A stretch of DNA of 64,000 nt from Branchiostoma belcheri (lineage: Eukaryota > Chordata > Leptocardii > Amphioxiformes > Branchiostomatidae). Location of the stretch: NCBI RefSeq assembly GCF_001625305.1, contig NW_017804242.1:2529791-2593790 (forward strand). The letters are read 5' to 3'. The notes under the pieces are model-generated. The model was not told the DNA's origin and made no database searches. It saw only the letters and a program-made list of their open reading frames with translations. Within the stretch, counting starts at the first letter, position 1. Every line of letters begins with the position of its first letter. Position numbers and translations under genes: made by a program. Positions 37,603 to 61,118 of this stretch are shown piece by piece.

Positions 37603-39091
37603 CTTTTCAAAATAACCGGATTCACGATCCTAGTTCAATCTGGATGAACCTGATTTTGTGTTTACCGTTGTCAGACGCAAACACTACAGTCTGTATCTGA
37701 ACAATCTGTGTTCGAGAACACGGTACGTAACAGTGTATCTTTGTCCCTTGTTCGAAAGATTTGCTCTGAAGTAAAAACATTTTAGCATGAAGTTCTGGAA
37801 CACATGCACATGACTGCCTTTTGCTCTTCGGTATCAAAGTCTTCAACTATCCAATAAGAATCGATCCACCGACAGCATAAGATTGGTTGTCATATCCAGT
37901 CGTAGGTGTAGTTCTCCTAGAAAAATGTCGGTCCATGAATCCGCAGTTAAACTTGTTTTTGTCACAGGCAGTCTTTGTTCTCTTCTTGGCGTATGTGTAA
38001 AGAAAGGTTTACCGACGGCACCTGGTCCTGATAATCAAGTAGGGAGCGAGGACTGCCATAAAAGCTGAGTTTCGATTTTCCACTCGAACATCTGCTTGGA
38101 GATTATGCACTCGCCTCCTGTATTATCACAGTGCAGCAGCAGTCCTAGCGGCGACTCAGCTTATTGCAGCCTTTCCCTACCGTGTGCACCGACCGAGTAA
38201 TATCAACCACCTGTTACAAACTGTTAGTAACTTGGTCGTTTAACTGACAACGGTGATGTAGACTACAGTCATACGGAAACTCCAATTTTAGTTACTCATT
38301 CAAGGTAAAATCTGGTCAATGATTAGCCTTGAAGTTCGTAATTTGATCCCTCATGATTTCCGGGTTGTACCAAGGAAATCATATGGAGGGGTTGGGGGAG
38401 GGTGTTGCTTATTCTTACGGAACCCTGATTAATCCAAGTACGAATAAATGTATACAAGAACCACTCCACAGCACATCACTGAAACAATTCTATTATGGAT
38501 TCTTCTTGTAGGAGCATTTTTGCTGTTAATTGCACGCGGAAGTAACTAAGGAAAAACCACCTGTTTCAAATAATGCACTTGCCCCTCTGGCCTTTGTTAC
38601 GTGTAACACATTGTTTAACGTCCAGATCTTTGAGCAGGTATACTGGAAACACTTTCTCAACTGTCCTGGAGTGTGTTTCGTTTTGTTACATAATTCTGAT
38701 TTGCAACATTGTTGGTAACATTTATTATTCCTTCATGGAAGATTACTGCAAGATTGCCATAATAATGTGTTTTATGGTTCTCATTTCAATGTTCAAAATT
38801 GTAGCTGTAAACCATTATGCCTTTTTCAAAAAATGCATGGGTCAATTAATGCTTTCAGTACAAGAATGGCTAGAAGACTGCACAAGAAGTTTCTTGTCTC
38901 ACCATTTTTTGTCTCACCAGTCCTCAGAGGAATACTAACTGGTTCTACTCCTCACTTCTAGTGGTGCTGCAGTGAGAAGAATGCAATCCCAAACATGACT
39001 GAACTTGACCAATTTAAGGCTTGAAATCTAGATTTTAATCTCGTGGCCCCCCCTTATCATGCCCTGTTTGTTCCAGCACCCCAGCCCAGCC
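37603..39091. other. Spacer between divergent GKAP-domain gene and DHRS7
   Basis: No coding exon seen. The two genes are divergent, so promoters for both should lie here. Near 38967-38994 a segment matches 8964-8993 in a papilin intron (GCTGCAGTGAGAAGAATGCA), which marks a dispersed repeat fragment close to the DHRS7 start. Confidence 0.45.
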
Positions 39092-42000
39092 ATGCTGGAG
39101 TTGGTTGTATCCGGATTTCTGCTGGTCCTGTTGGTGCAGGTAGTGAGACTGTTCCTGTCTGATGGAGACCTCTCACTCATGTGGTACGAGAGGTTTGGAA
39201 AGACTCCAGGTAAGACTCTCAGGTCTACATAGATAATTCTGATGACTAATTCTAGCAGTAACCTATTAAAAACTTCCAAAAACGACTTGGAACTGAGAAT
39301 GTGTCAATCCTTTGCTGGTTGTGGCAATCTCCCCATGTGTTTATGCAGACCAGCTGGCAGGTAAGGTGGTGTGGATCACAGGAGCGTCCAGCGGGATAGG
39401 AGAGGCGCTGGCTGTGGAGCTCAGCAGGGCAGGGGTTAAACTGGTGCTGTCTGCCAGGAGGGAGGACGAGCTCAGGAGAGTCAAGCAAACATGCCTGGGT
39501 GAATGTCTGCATTATGGAGTAGCCTATCTACCCACAGTTTGAGAAAGTTCACAGCTTGTGGTCTGTAGATACATGATCAGTCTTTTTCTATGAGTATGAA
39601 AGAGTTTATACCCAGACTGCCTCTTCTGTAAACAATGATATTACACTGCACAGTTTTCATAGTGGGCTGTTTCATAGTTTGCTCTTTTTATCACTTTGAA
39701 TTCTCCACAGAATCGTCTAGCCCCATTAAAACATGTGGCCAGCTACCATTTACTTAACATAATTATAAGAGTGCACATGTTCATGTACAGATGTAGAAAA
39801 ATTGCCAGCACAATCTGAGAATTGAAAGCTACTAGTACAAAAATGTACTTCAAAGAGTTGATGGGTAGATATCTGGTCAAAAGTGCTGACATATTTTATA
39901 CCAATCAGGCAATCTAATACACTTTCTATTGTATCTGTTGCAGGGACCGGGAAAGTTTCTGACAGTGACGTGCTGGTTTTACCACTGGACTCTGTTGCCT
40001 TTGACACCCATGCTGGGTGTGTGGAGCAGGTTCTAGCTCACTTTGGCAGAGTAAGGTCACCTTTCTTTTACGTCTGTTGCTCCTAAGTCCTTTCGGTACT
40101 GTTAGCAATTAAGTTACTAGTATATAAGGAATTCCTCTATAACCCCCTTACTACCTATTTACTCCTCCGTATACTCACTTATAGTGTGAGGCCTCATAAT
40201 CAGCCGATAACACTTTGAAAATTCCTTCTTTCTTCCACCAGATTGACGTCCTGGTGAACAACAGTGGGCGCGGTCAGCGGTCAGTGTTCTGGCAGACAAG
40301 CCTGGCCGGTGACAGGCACATCTTTGAGCTGAATGTCCTGGGGCAGGTGTCGCTGACCAAGGCTGTGCTTCCTCACATGATGGAGCGGGGGGAGGGGCAG
40401 ATCATGGTCACCAGTAGCCTGTCAGGGATCATACCCACACCAGCGGGGTCTGCCTACAGTGGGAGCAAGTTCGCTGTTCATGTAAGTACTGGGATGTATT
40501 CTATGCAGTTTCAAACATTAGCATTAATTTCCTCCTTCAACGGCTAACATTTTCTGTTTTATTATTTAATAGGGCTTTTTCGGAGCCTTGCGAGCTGAGT
40601 TACACTCGTACGATATAAACATACTCCTGGCCTGTCCTGGACCTGTGATATCCAACGCTGGAAAGAACGTACTGGTGGGAGAACCAGACAAGGTACGGCA
40701 ATTTAGTACTATGTTAAGTACGATGCTTATAGTGATACTGTGATATGTTCATGTCCTTCAGGTGTTCACTGTTGTTCCATGCTTTTGCCTATGTCCTGCA
40801 AACTGAATGTAATTTCAAGGAAGATTAATCAACATGTTAAATGTTACAGACTTCCACATTAGATCCTACAAAGGACCCCTTGCATTCCAATGACATGCCA
40901 ACGGCCCGTTGTGCCAGACTTCTGGCAGTCGGCATGGCTAACAGGCTGGATGAGATCTGGGTAGCGAGGCACCCGTACCTGTTATATCCTTACCTCAGAA
41001 GCTACCTGCCAGTGCCAGCCCTGGAAAGGAGGTACATGTTATCTCTTTTCTTTTTTATGTACAACTGTAAGAGAAGTTTACTAATAATAATCTGTCAAAC
41101 TTAAAACAAATGATTCATCTTTGTATATGTTATATAAGAATGAATATATCATGATTGCAACTTTCTAGAAAAGCAATTTCTAACTAGAGAGGCCGACATT
41201 TGCTTGGGAGCAAATACAGCATATTTCAGTCCATCTCCCTCCCACGCAAAAGTGGACTATTCCAAACTGTGTAAAACTGGCAAAGATTCTCAAATAAATG
41301 AATTATATAGTTTTAGCTATGTAATTGAGAACAAAGATGCAAGAACAAGCACATTGAATCTCGAAAGCTTTACTAATCTTATTACAGGTATGCAAATACT
41401 AACAATGATGAGATTTGATACATTTTGAAGGTCTTAGGCACATAAAATTGAATGTGTGGGTCATTGTGCACGACTTATGTGCAATGTGACCTCAGGTAAC
41501 CCGCAATGGAACACGTGTTCCATGGCCAACGGCAGATGGAACGGGTATTCTTTAGATAGAACATGGAACGGGTATAGCACTTTTGGCCCTTTTTTTGCTG
41601 AAAATAGCCATTAAAGTCCCCCAAATGAGTCATTTGGAAGTGGTGTATGCCAAATATGTGACTGCTATTCTGTAGACACATGTTCAAGGTACCCTTATAC
41701 CGAATTTCAGATCATTTGGTTGTAAAACCAGGGCTCAGGATCCAAAAATCCATTTTTTGGCGAAAAATGCCCCAAAAAACCTTCATAAAAATTTTTCAAA
41801 GGCATGTATCAAAAAAATGAAAAAAACGCCTGGGGGTATTGGCCCACTCTACCTCCATGCCAAATTTCAAGTCATTTGGCTGAATGATGGCGGAGTTGAA
41901 TCCCTTTGACTGTTTGGCAGGAGAAGGAGGAGAAGGAGGAGAAGAAACATGAGAGAACACAATATATTTCATCCATACCATGGTATGGACTGAAATATAA

Positions 42001-42128
42001 ATAGCTATTAGACCTACACTGATACAATTTTCTTAAACATTCTAACGCTTCTTCTGTCTCACAGGATGTCCAAAACTTTTGCCAAGCGTCGAATGAAGAT
42101 CGTGATGCAGGACAAGAAAATGCAGTAA
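39092..42128 (+). CDS. DHRS7: Dehydrogenase/reductase SDR family member 7-like, 7 exons
   Basis: Classical short-chain dehydrogenase/reductase, NAD(P)(H)-dependent and probably acting on carbonyl or steroid substrates at the ER membrane. Exons 39092-39209, 39349-39498, 39944-40050, 40242-40481, 40573-40692, 40850-41031 and 42065-42128 give 326 aa (human DHRS7 339). Residues 2-24 are a hydrophobic signal anchor. The cofactor motif TGASSGIG is at 50-57, NNSG at 131-134, catalytic Ser at 184, and YSGSK with Tyr197 and Lys201. NNSG instead of NNAG is common in this subgroup. The basic C-terminus fits membrane-proximal SDR7C-type enzymes. The DHRS7 assignment over DHRS7B/C is supported by the neighbouring PCNX4. 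Confidence 0.92.
41221..41998. mobile_element. Possible degenerate MITE in last DHRS7 intron
   Basis: A 14-base inverted repeat, ATATTTCAGTCCAT at 41221-41234 and its reverse complement at 41985-41998, bounds about 780 bp containing repeated phrases (AATTTCARRTCATTTGGYTG twice), an 18-base palindrome ATGGAACACGTGTTCCAT at 41506-41523 and a GGAGAA run near 41922. No target duplication seen, so the element boundaries are uncertain. Confidence 0.45.
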
Positions 42129-42373
42129 AACCACCAAGTCCGTGAACTGCAACCAGAGTCCTACTGCCTAATCCCTTCCTTCAGTGATTTAGTGACAAAA
42201 CTCTGAGGGGAGATGGTGCAACTATACTGTCAAATCATGTATAATTGTTATCTTGTAGTCATCCTGTCTCTTATGTGATCCTATGTATTTCTGTACATGA
42301 CTGACTGATGTGTAAGTGATGTACATAGAATCATGGGAAGAATAGCTGACGTGTTGAGCTTATTCTGGATCCA

Positions 42374-42379
42374 AATAAA
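42374..42379 (+). terminator. Poly(A) signal of DHRS7
   Basis: AATAAA 245 bases after the DHRS7 stop codon, in the sequence CCAAATAAAAGTC. Confidence 0.65.
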
Positions 42380-43647
42380 AGTCAAATTCAAATTAATTTT
42401 TGAATCAACTTTGTTTGAACACTAACCATTACCTATTGGTAAAAAGAAGAAAGTATACCAATGAGTCAGCTTCACTTTACATTGTATTTCACCATTCTGT
42501 ACAGCCAGATCTGACATTTCTCTGGTGGAATGTAATAGTACTAGTAGTATCACTAGCTCCACAAACACTGTGGAAACATGTAGATATGTGTCCCATGAAG
42601 TTTCTTTACAGAAGTTTTCAAGTTCAAAGTCTTGAAGAGATTGTACTTTGCAGTGTTTCAAAAACTCCATTTTGGTCCCATGTGTAATGGATATGTCAAA
42701 CTACTGGATTACTATAATATGTACACAAACAGGACAAGATGTTTTTCTGGAAGTGAACATCTAATTCAATCCTTGTAGGTCAAAGTAACAGTCATATAAT
42801 ACATTAAGTATTCACCTCCTGAACGATTTTTGAGTTCCACCAAACTATACATTGCAACAGCATAAAACATTAAAATCTATAATTCCGCTAAAATCAGCTA
42901 CTGCTAGTTACATGAAACCTTTTTATAATTGTGTTACTTTGCATAAAACACACAATGTTCTAATTTTAGATACAAAAATATCTCACAAATATATTCAAGT
43001 ATGTACAAAACACATTTCCTTACAAGTTTTTGACTCTTGCCTTTGCCTCAATCAGATTAAAGTCTCTGACTTAAAAAGTAAAAAAAAAGTAGGCTACCAG
43101 GACATTTACAATAACTATACATATTACCAAGCACAAGTCACTTTTCTGGTGCATAGAACATGTTGTGTAATGAAGCCATCCCAGATTGATGGCTGGAAAC
43201 AACCTGGACAATATACTTGAAAATGTACAATATTATACCAAACACATTGTTCACCTTTGGTCAAACATACATTTGAATGTAAGAAGTGAGGTATCTAAGC
43301 CAAATGCAATTCTGCAACTTGCTTCATCACAAACCATGAAAACAGCCGCCTTGATAAACCAAAAGGTTTAAAATGATAAAATCTCACAAGACCACACCAA
43401 CTTATTTCCTTGGTTCTCAAGCACACATCATGAAAGCACTTTAGGAGGAGCTTGAATATGACTATAAGTATTTACCCCATAAAACAGAGTGCATGAAGGC
43501 ATAAACCTGGTCCTCAGGCTTCATTTTCGTTATGTTTTTCTATTAATGAGTTAAGCATATTTTTTTTTAGATCCAAGAACCAAGCAAGTAAATTGGTGTG
43601 GCCTAACACAAACAAAAAAGTGTTTGAGAGGAACATTCTCCACAGTG
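42380..43647. other. Spacer between convergent DHRS7 and PCNX4
   Basis: AT-rich, no coding exon. Must include the PCNX4 3' UTR; I see no canonical reverse-strand poly(A) signal that I would choose. Confidence 0.45.
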
Positions 43648-53893
<10,246 letters not shown>

Positions 53894-55199
53894 GGCTGGT
53901 TTTACTGGCTGTTAGTTAACACAGAACTTGTGTATGTTGTTATACTTCATATATTATATGTCTGAAACACTCCAGTACTACGTAGCTGTAGAGCTGAGTT
54001 AGATGTCACAGTCTCACACAGGTACCCAGACCCAGTTGTCATGTGGGTTACAGCAGAGTCAAATTTCTGGTTTGTCACATCATGGACATTTGAAAGACTG
54101 AAAGAGAGATAGGAAGGAATTGTTATCCACAAAATATATAACATTATAAAAACAAGTTTTAAAGTCATCATGATATTCATTAGAACAAAAACACTAACGG
54201 TTAGCTAGTAGTAGTGAACACAATTTTGGGATTATTTAGATTCTCGACTTATCTTGGAAAACATCAACATGAACTGATCATGATGATAATAACGTACGTT
54301 ACTGAAAACTGAGCTCAGTGGAAGTTTCACCTGAACTGTTCTTCCAGCTGCAGCTGCACCCCTTACATATTCGAACTGTGTAAGCCTAAACTACATCTTC
54401 AGCTTCGATTCGAAGTAATTTTCTAAAGCGTTTGACGTGCGTCTGGTCAAGGAATCGTCATCAAATTTCAAAATCGACTATCGCTTTCTTTACAAATTAT
54501 TTTGCTTCCTATGTAAAAATAACGTTACCTGGTGCCGGCGCAAGACCTATTTTGCAACGACTCTAGAAAATATTTAGTGCTTCGTACCTTGAAGCTGCCA
54601 CTCTATAATCATCGGTTGATACTCCAGTTACATCCTGCCTATCTGCAAATTGATGTACAGTTGAATTATAACCGTATTAAGCCATTTGCGTCATATGTAT
54701 TTATTTGCTCCATGGTAGCCGTAAAAAAATCTAAGATGGCCGAACATTCCTAACGGCAGCGAAACGTACAAACGAATCATAAATGTTTTCTCAAATTTGT
54801 CGTCACAATGTTGGACCTTTAGTGATATAGATATAAATTGATGAATATTTATCTTTGAAACATACACTTTACTAAAGAAAACGGTGTTACTAAACTCACA
54901 TATCAATTCTACTTTAGGTTTGGTTGTGATCACCAGTTACGTCATCGATAACTTCGATAACCAGGCTTGCCACGACGCTGTGCGGAAATTTGAAAAACTG
55001 CAGGTTGAAAAGCTGGTCGTCGTCCTTGTCTGTCATCCACTTTGTCATTTCTGGAAATTGTGGTCTTTTCGATATAAATCAAACATCGAATATAATTTTT
55101 CTAAACATACGAATTATAGTTGTCTTCAACTAAGGTTATCTGGGATGTAACGTTAACGTTAACAGTTAACGCTAATTTCTCAGGGGTGCCAGTTACATA
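53894..55199. other. Upstream region of PCNX4
   Basis: No coding exon recognised. Presumably holds the PCNX4 promoter and 5' UTR. An AAGATGGCCG motif at about 54732 on the plus strand resembles YY1-type sites often seen at start sites. Confidence 0.4.
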
Positions 55200-55795
55200 C
55201 AGATCATACAGTGCACTTTTAATGAATACAGTGCAGTTTTACTAGTATACAGTGCAATTTTACGGAATACAGTGCAATCGTATTAGTATACAGTGCAACT
55301 TTACGGAATACAGTGCAATATTGTATTAGAACACAGTGCAATTTTACTAGTATACAGTGCAATTTTACTCAATTTTACTAATGACGTTTAATCACGTGAC
55401 TTGGACCCGTCTTTCCCTGCTTTTTTCATTTTCAAGATGGCGGACGCCGCTGACTCACATATTTCTGTCTTTTTCGAGCGAATTCGAAATGATCCCTGTG
55501 TAGTAGTAACGTTAACATGCCCTGTGTGTAGTATGTAGTGATTTGACTAAAGGCATATCTACGAGAACGGTCCCACTCGAAAAACACAGAAAGACGTGAG
55601 TACGCTCCGTCAGCGGCGTCACTGGAAAGCCGGGCCCAGGTTACGTCATAACAACGACGTCATTAGTAAAATTGCACTGTATTCCGTAAAATTGCACTGT
55701 ATACTAATAGTAATACGATTGCACTGTATTCCGTAAAATTGCACTGTCAATACTAGAAAAATTGCACTGTATTCCGTAAAATTGCACTGTATCTG
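55200..55795. mobile_element. Large foldback element with arms of tandem 20-bp repeats
   Basis: The left arm (55200-55380) has seven or more variants of ATACAGTGCAATTTTACGGA, and the right arm (55660-55795) has the same unit inverted. The outer ends CAGATCATACAGTGCA and TGCACTGTATCTG pair. The central 280 bases are also partly inverted: GACGCCGCTGAC with TTTCTGTCTTTTTCGAG on the left pairs with CTCGAAAAACACAGAAAGAC and GTCAGCGGCGTC on the right. The core also contains AAGATGGCGG and two ACGTCAT sites. No target duplication identified, no ORF. Confidence 0.85.
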
Positions 55796-58700
55796 CTATT
55801 TCGGATCGCTCGAAGAAATCGTGACTTGGCAACACTCGGCCGAAAACACATCAGGTAAAAACATCAAAAGGCGGCATTTGAGACTACTCAGTGTGACAGC
55901 CATCTAGGTTTCCAACCAGTTCAATGGCAGGAGCTCATGCCAAGAAGTCCACCCCCCCCCAATCCCGGATGGGCTATTTTTTTTTTTAATTGATACTCTG
56001 TAGAGCAACCAAAGGGACCGACTGTTTCCGCTATACTTCCGCAGCGCCATCAAATGACACCAACCTCAGAACTGTGTGCGACTCGATGTTGGCATTACAG
56101 TGGGTCCTTATTTGACTCACATGCATTCTGAGATTTTTGTGTGGCGCATCCTGGATCTTGGCACGACACTGCAACACATAAAATGAAGTTTTGAAGCAAA
56201 AGAAAGGAGAAGGGATTGCATAGCATGTTGGGTACACAACTATTATACAACAACAATGACTAGGAGAACAAATATGATCTACGTACGGCAGCCTGGCCTG
56301 GTGGAGTTGCCCGGATGTTGATTCAAGTTCAAGACTAGTACTGGAAACGTCCCCAAGAAAAAGTCACAGACAGGGACGGTGGCAGACTTACTTTCTTTCT
56401 TCAGGAAGGACTGTATTGGTGAATTCAGTAGCGTAAGTAATACCTTCCAATGAGGTATTAAGGTTCCTTTCCGTGGTACATACTACGTATGTGTTTAGTT
56501 CTTGATCAGTTTTAAGTTACGTGCAGGCATGTTTACAGACCTTGAACATGGCGGAGGGCCAGATAACTCGCGTTAGCTTGTGTAAAAGGCAAGGAAAGCT
56601 GAGCTTTCTGATGATGTTTTACCTGAACACCATACCACGGTCATCATAACTCTGGAAGGGAGACATAGAGCACTAGCATCACGTATTTGGGTGACACGTT
56701 AGAAATCAGCCACGTGTCTTGTTATATCTGGTTCACTTCCTCTTCCAAGTTATAGAAACATAAGTCCTTCACGGACTGGCCTTGCATGTAGCCACAGTAT
56801 GAAGAGTTACGACAGGGCCATTCTGCTTTATTTCGCCAACTGGATCTTTTCTAGTCGTCGTCTGATCTGACTCTTCGGACAAATTATGTATCATTATCTA
56901 ACGAAATTCAACTACATATGTACATTTTCCTGACTAACCACAACTTGACATTGATTTATAGGCCCCCTTTCTTTGGGTGTCAGTTACAAACGTACAGGAG
57001 ATCAAATGAGGCAAATTGTATTCAAACGAGTCTGGCCGCAACATGTGATAGCTAGGTGTGGCGTCGATGTGGTCGATTCGGGAGGCTCCATCATTCATGT
57101 ATCACCATGCATGTGCGCTCACCCCTGGCAAAGCAAATTAAAAGGCTTAAGCTTGCTTCACCCAGAAACGTGCTGTCGGAACTGTTGCCATGGACACGGT
57201 GTTTGATATAAACGGTATATATAGTATACAAGCAAAGTAATAGTCTGTTCATGGTGGGCGGGCTTCTTGTTTTTTACTGACCCGTTTCCTTGTTTGAGTT
57301 GGCACCACCTGTACATGTCGGATTGTATGCACCGCTATAGTATTCATGCATCTAAGAACTTCAGACGTTTTGAAAGCGACCCGTAAACATGACTATATGA
57401 ATCTTTATAAGTAATGTAATAAGTTTGCTCTTCAAGTCAAATTCTTCGTTCGAAATTTTCTGGCATGTCATGCACGTGCCACCATCAAGTATTATGGTCA
57501 TGAAATGTTTCTTCTCACTAAGGAGGTTTAAATGAACTCTGAGAAAAACGTCGTAAAAAGTGACACGATTACGTTGCCTGCAAATTTGTATTTCAAGTGC
57601 ATTGATATATGAATCAAATAGGGATTAAAAAACTATTTGCTTGTACGTTGCCGGAAGGAAGTGACTATGGACTTCATGGCACAGTTCTCACTACCCCCTC
57701 GGAAGATCGAGATGAGTATTTCTGCTTGTCATCGTGACGTCAGTAGGATGTGGCCTGCCATGTAACCAGAGAGGAAGACAAATGCAATCGATCTCGAGTT
57801 GGACGCCCAACTATGAGACCCAAACTGTTGTCAAGACGGCACGCCCCAGTAGTCTGCTCCACTGACGTGGCCTGAGGGAGAATAATTTGCTGGGAGAGAA
57901 TATAGAGCATAGAATTCATTTGCCCACGCAGTTAAATGTTACCCTTGGTTCATTTCTCTCGTCAGCCATAGAATCTCACTATCCATAGCCCCTTAGCCTG
58001 GCGAAGGCTAACGCCCCCAGGCTCACCTGTAAGTCGGCAGAGTGTGAAACATGAGAACAGTATTCATATGTAAATGTTGACCCCCTGAGTCCCACGCACG
58101 GGGTGTACCACGGGATATAACGTTCGACTTCGCTACAGCAGGATAACCTTGTAACACTCACCCAGTCCCCAGGGGCAGTGATTTCTGTATAAAACGTCTC
58201 CGTCTCGACCTCTACAGCTCACTGAAACGTTCCTCAGGTGTCCCTGACACGTCTCTATATCGCCGACGAAGAAACAAGAGCGAGCTGAAGACTACACAGT
58301 AGCTAGGGTCGGTAGCAGCACCTGACAACACTTGGGTGAGTTTGTTTGGAGAAGTCTAGTGAATACATAGTACCTCTGTAGAACTATTGTGAGCATTCTT
58401 AAACCCTTCAAGCCAGCTTGAGATGCACATCTGACAAGATACGCTGCACTGACTGACATTGTTGTATACGCTGCAGCTGACCTTATGTTCACCGGAGCCT
58501 AGGGCAGGATGTAGCCGACGGCATGTTTCTTACCTGCTGTCCAGAGAACCAAAGACGTACAGAGATTAGCCCTATTCCACGATATTTACTACTAATCCCT
58601 AGTCTCCAGAATACTGCGTCTTTGTATCCCCATACAGCACATGCCTCAGGTACTTATGGAGTTAACCATGTACCTGTTACTTGTCAGAAAACTTAATTAA

Positions 58701-59797
58701 ATTATGCACCGTCAAGTCGAGTACGCAACGAACTACCACACGCTGTACACGTACAAATAGGACTTGTTGGAAGGCGGAAAATGGGGACCATAAGTACAAT
58801 AAATCATTGTTAATCGTTAAGATCAAGTGTTCTTGAAGTGGCGAACAAACAGCCATGTTTTACGTCCTTACTGAGTAGGCAGCCCGGGAATTCAATATAA
58901 TGTTATAACCTACAACTGGTAGGACTCAGATTTTGTCTGCCGTCCTGCCATGGTAGACTTGGACAAGTGTTTAAACATTGCGAGGATAACTACTGTGATC
59001 GGACCTCTGAGATAGCAGGGGTTCTCTGACTTACATGACCTGGGCATTTCTTTAAAGGTGTTTGGAGATAGGCTTTCTGCAGTTGATCAATATATCAAAG
59101 TGGTGTAAGAAAATATGTGGAAGAGAAGAGTATTTGTAATGTGGTACATTACAGTATCAGTCATTACACCCTACCCTAAGCGGGTCGATGACCGGGATGA
59201 TCCATGTTATCTGACACTGTTTGAACAGCGTGGTACCAGCGGCAAAGTAGCACAGACCTGACACGACGTCTGCATTGTTCCATGGTAGAAGATTCGTATG
59301 CATGATGTAGAAACTTCAAGAAGTTTACCGTACATACCGCACTGTTTGCCAACTCGAAACAATACCGTACAGCACACAATGGTGAATGTTTTGTTGATTG
59401 ATCCATAGATGTGTCACTTTTCCCCATTTTTTCTCTACACCCTTTTGTTCGTCAAAATATCATTGATAAGAAAGCAGGAAGGCACTTCGATGGTCACGTT
59501 ATCCCTGCTTTATCTTTGCTCATGTGCTCATGTCTGCGTGTTAGTGTCGTGTGAGTTGTGTTTCCAAGCCTAAGAGATCAGAATTAATTAACACCAACAA
59601 TGGCAAAAAGACGGCCGTTTAATCTTATAAGTAGCTTTTAACGGACGTCTGTCTCAGGACAAAGGAAAGAGTGGCTTTAACATGTCTCCTCCCACTACCA
59701 GGTAGGATTTTATGCAGGTTTGCAGCTCTACCCAGTGATTGATGCTAACAATATAGCCGGGAAAAACAAACCCCCGTGTTCTCACAACTCATTTTTG

Positions 59798-59879
59798 TTT
59801 GTGCCAATGCATGTACGCACTTCCCGTTTACATGGCATTTTTTTTTGTGCCGATGCATATACGCACTTCCCGTTTACAT
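59798..59879. repeat. Tandem duplication of a ~40-bp unit
   Basis: TTTGTGCCAATGCATGTACG with CACTTCCCGTTTACATGGCA is followed at once by the same unit with two or three changes (CGATGCATATACG, CATAGCA), separated by a T run. Short local tandem duplication, not a known element. Confidence 0.75.
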
Positions 59880-60469
59880 AGCAAAAATTCACAGCTTCGA
59901 GATCAACAACTAGTAGCTAGCAGTGATGACAATGTAATGTACGTAAGACACCATTTTCTCTGTAGTCTCCAGATATCACATCGACGTTGTTTTGCTTGGG
60001 TAGTTTGCTTGTGGTATTGAAAGGCTGCCTTTGCCCCTACACTGGGAGCTTTGTACTCCAGTCTGTCCACCATGACACCTGGGGTAAGTTGGATCAGTGC
60101 TCATCCCGGTGTGCAAATAACTTAACGCAAGATAACCAACCAACTACAGTTCACAGGGTACTGACAACACCAAAGTGGCTTAGACAGAGAACAACTTGAA
60201 CTTAGCTAGGAACAAGGCACATTGTTGGCCTTGGGAAAGTCAAAGTATTCATCAGGTTGGTCTCAGTATAAATGTAATAGTTAGTCTGTGATCCATGTTA
60301 TTCCCTCGCTAGTGTAACCAAGAACCAGCTGCAGGTTACTCACCCGAGTGCTTTCAACCGGTAAACTATGTATTAAATCAGTTCGCCTCACAGGACACGA
60401 ACACTGGTAAACCGACCTTGATAACTGACCCACAGCTAGTGTATACTCAGAGCAAGGACCGTCGTCAAA

Positions 60470-60478
60470 ATGGCAATG
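60470..60478 (+). other. Possible 5' non-coding exon end with upstream ORF (SLC1 gene)
   Basis: AAAATGGCAATG followed by GTATGTG looks like an exon ending at a good donor. Joined to the acceptor TTCCAG at 61101-61106 it would read ATG GCA ATG CGG TGA, a four-codon upstream ORF ahead of the real start at 61119. The pairing is speculative. Confidence 0.3.
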
Positions 60479-61118
60479 GTATGTGTCTTCTTGTAAAAAA
60501 AATGTTACTGCTCATGCTGTTAAAAAAAAGATGAAATAAGAGTTCAAATGAGCCGATGTTGAAATAAATGTAATAAAACATGTATGTTGTTGTAATCTTT
60601 GCTGTGATTTTCCACGTTACAGACACCGCATAATAGTGTAACATACATAGTGCCATGTTTACAAACGGAAGTATCACTACGGTACGTGAGTACGGTGCAC
60701 GACGATGTGATACCCCTAAAAGCCACCTGCGAACTGCGTGTTCCATCTCCACCTCCACCTAAACACTCTCGATCCTCCCATGCCAAGGAACTAAACTATG
60801 TTCTGTGTGCAAACATTACAATGACACGCATCGAATGCAGTGACATGGAATGCAAGCAGTAATCAGAGGGTCCTGGGGACTGCAATCTTGGAGCTCAAGA
60901 GTTTTAAGATTGGTACATCCATAATTGTACACCGGTGATTGTTTGTGTAGAACAGAGCGCAAAATAAGCAATAGGCATTCCTACGTGTTGTGACAGATAC
61001 GCGGCAATGCTTCCAAACAAAGGCTTGCGCAACTGTAAATACCGCTAAGTATAGTCATCGCTGATGTTCCCAACACAACAGTAGTGTTTTGTGTTCGCTT
61101 TTCCAGCGGTGAAGAAAC

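Larger units (their letters stand above)
55796..61118. other. Intergenic region upstream of the SLC1 gene
   Basis: No coding exons found. CpG-rich compared with papilin and PCNX4 introns. The distal part should contain regulatory sequence and 5' non-coding exons of the SLC1 gene, see 60470-60478. Poly-T and poly-C runs occur near 55953 and 55979. Confidence 0.45.
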
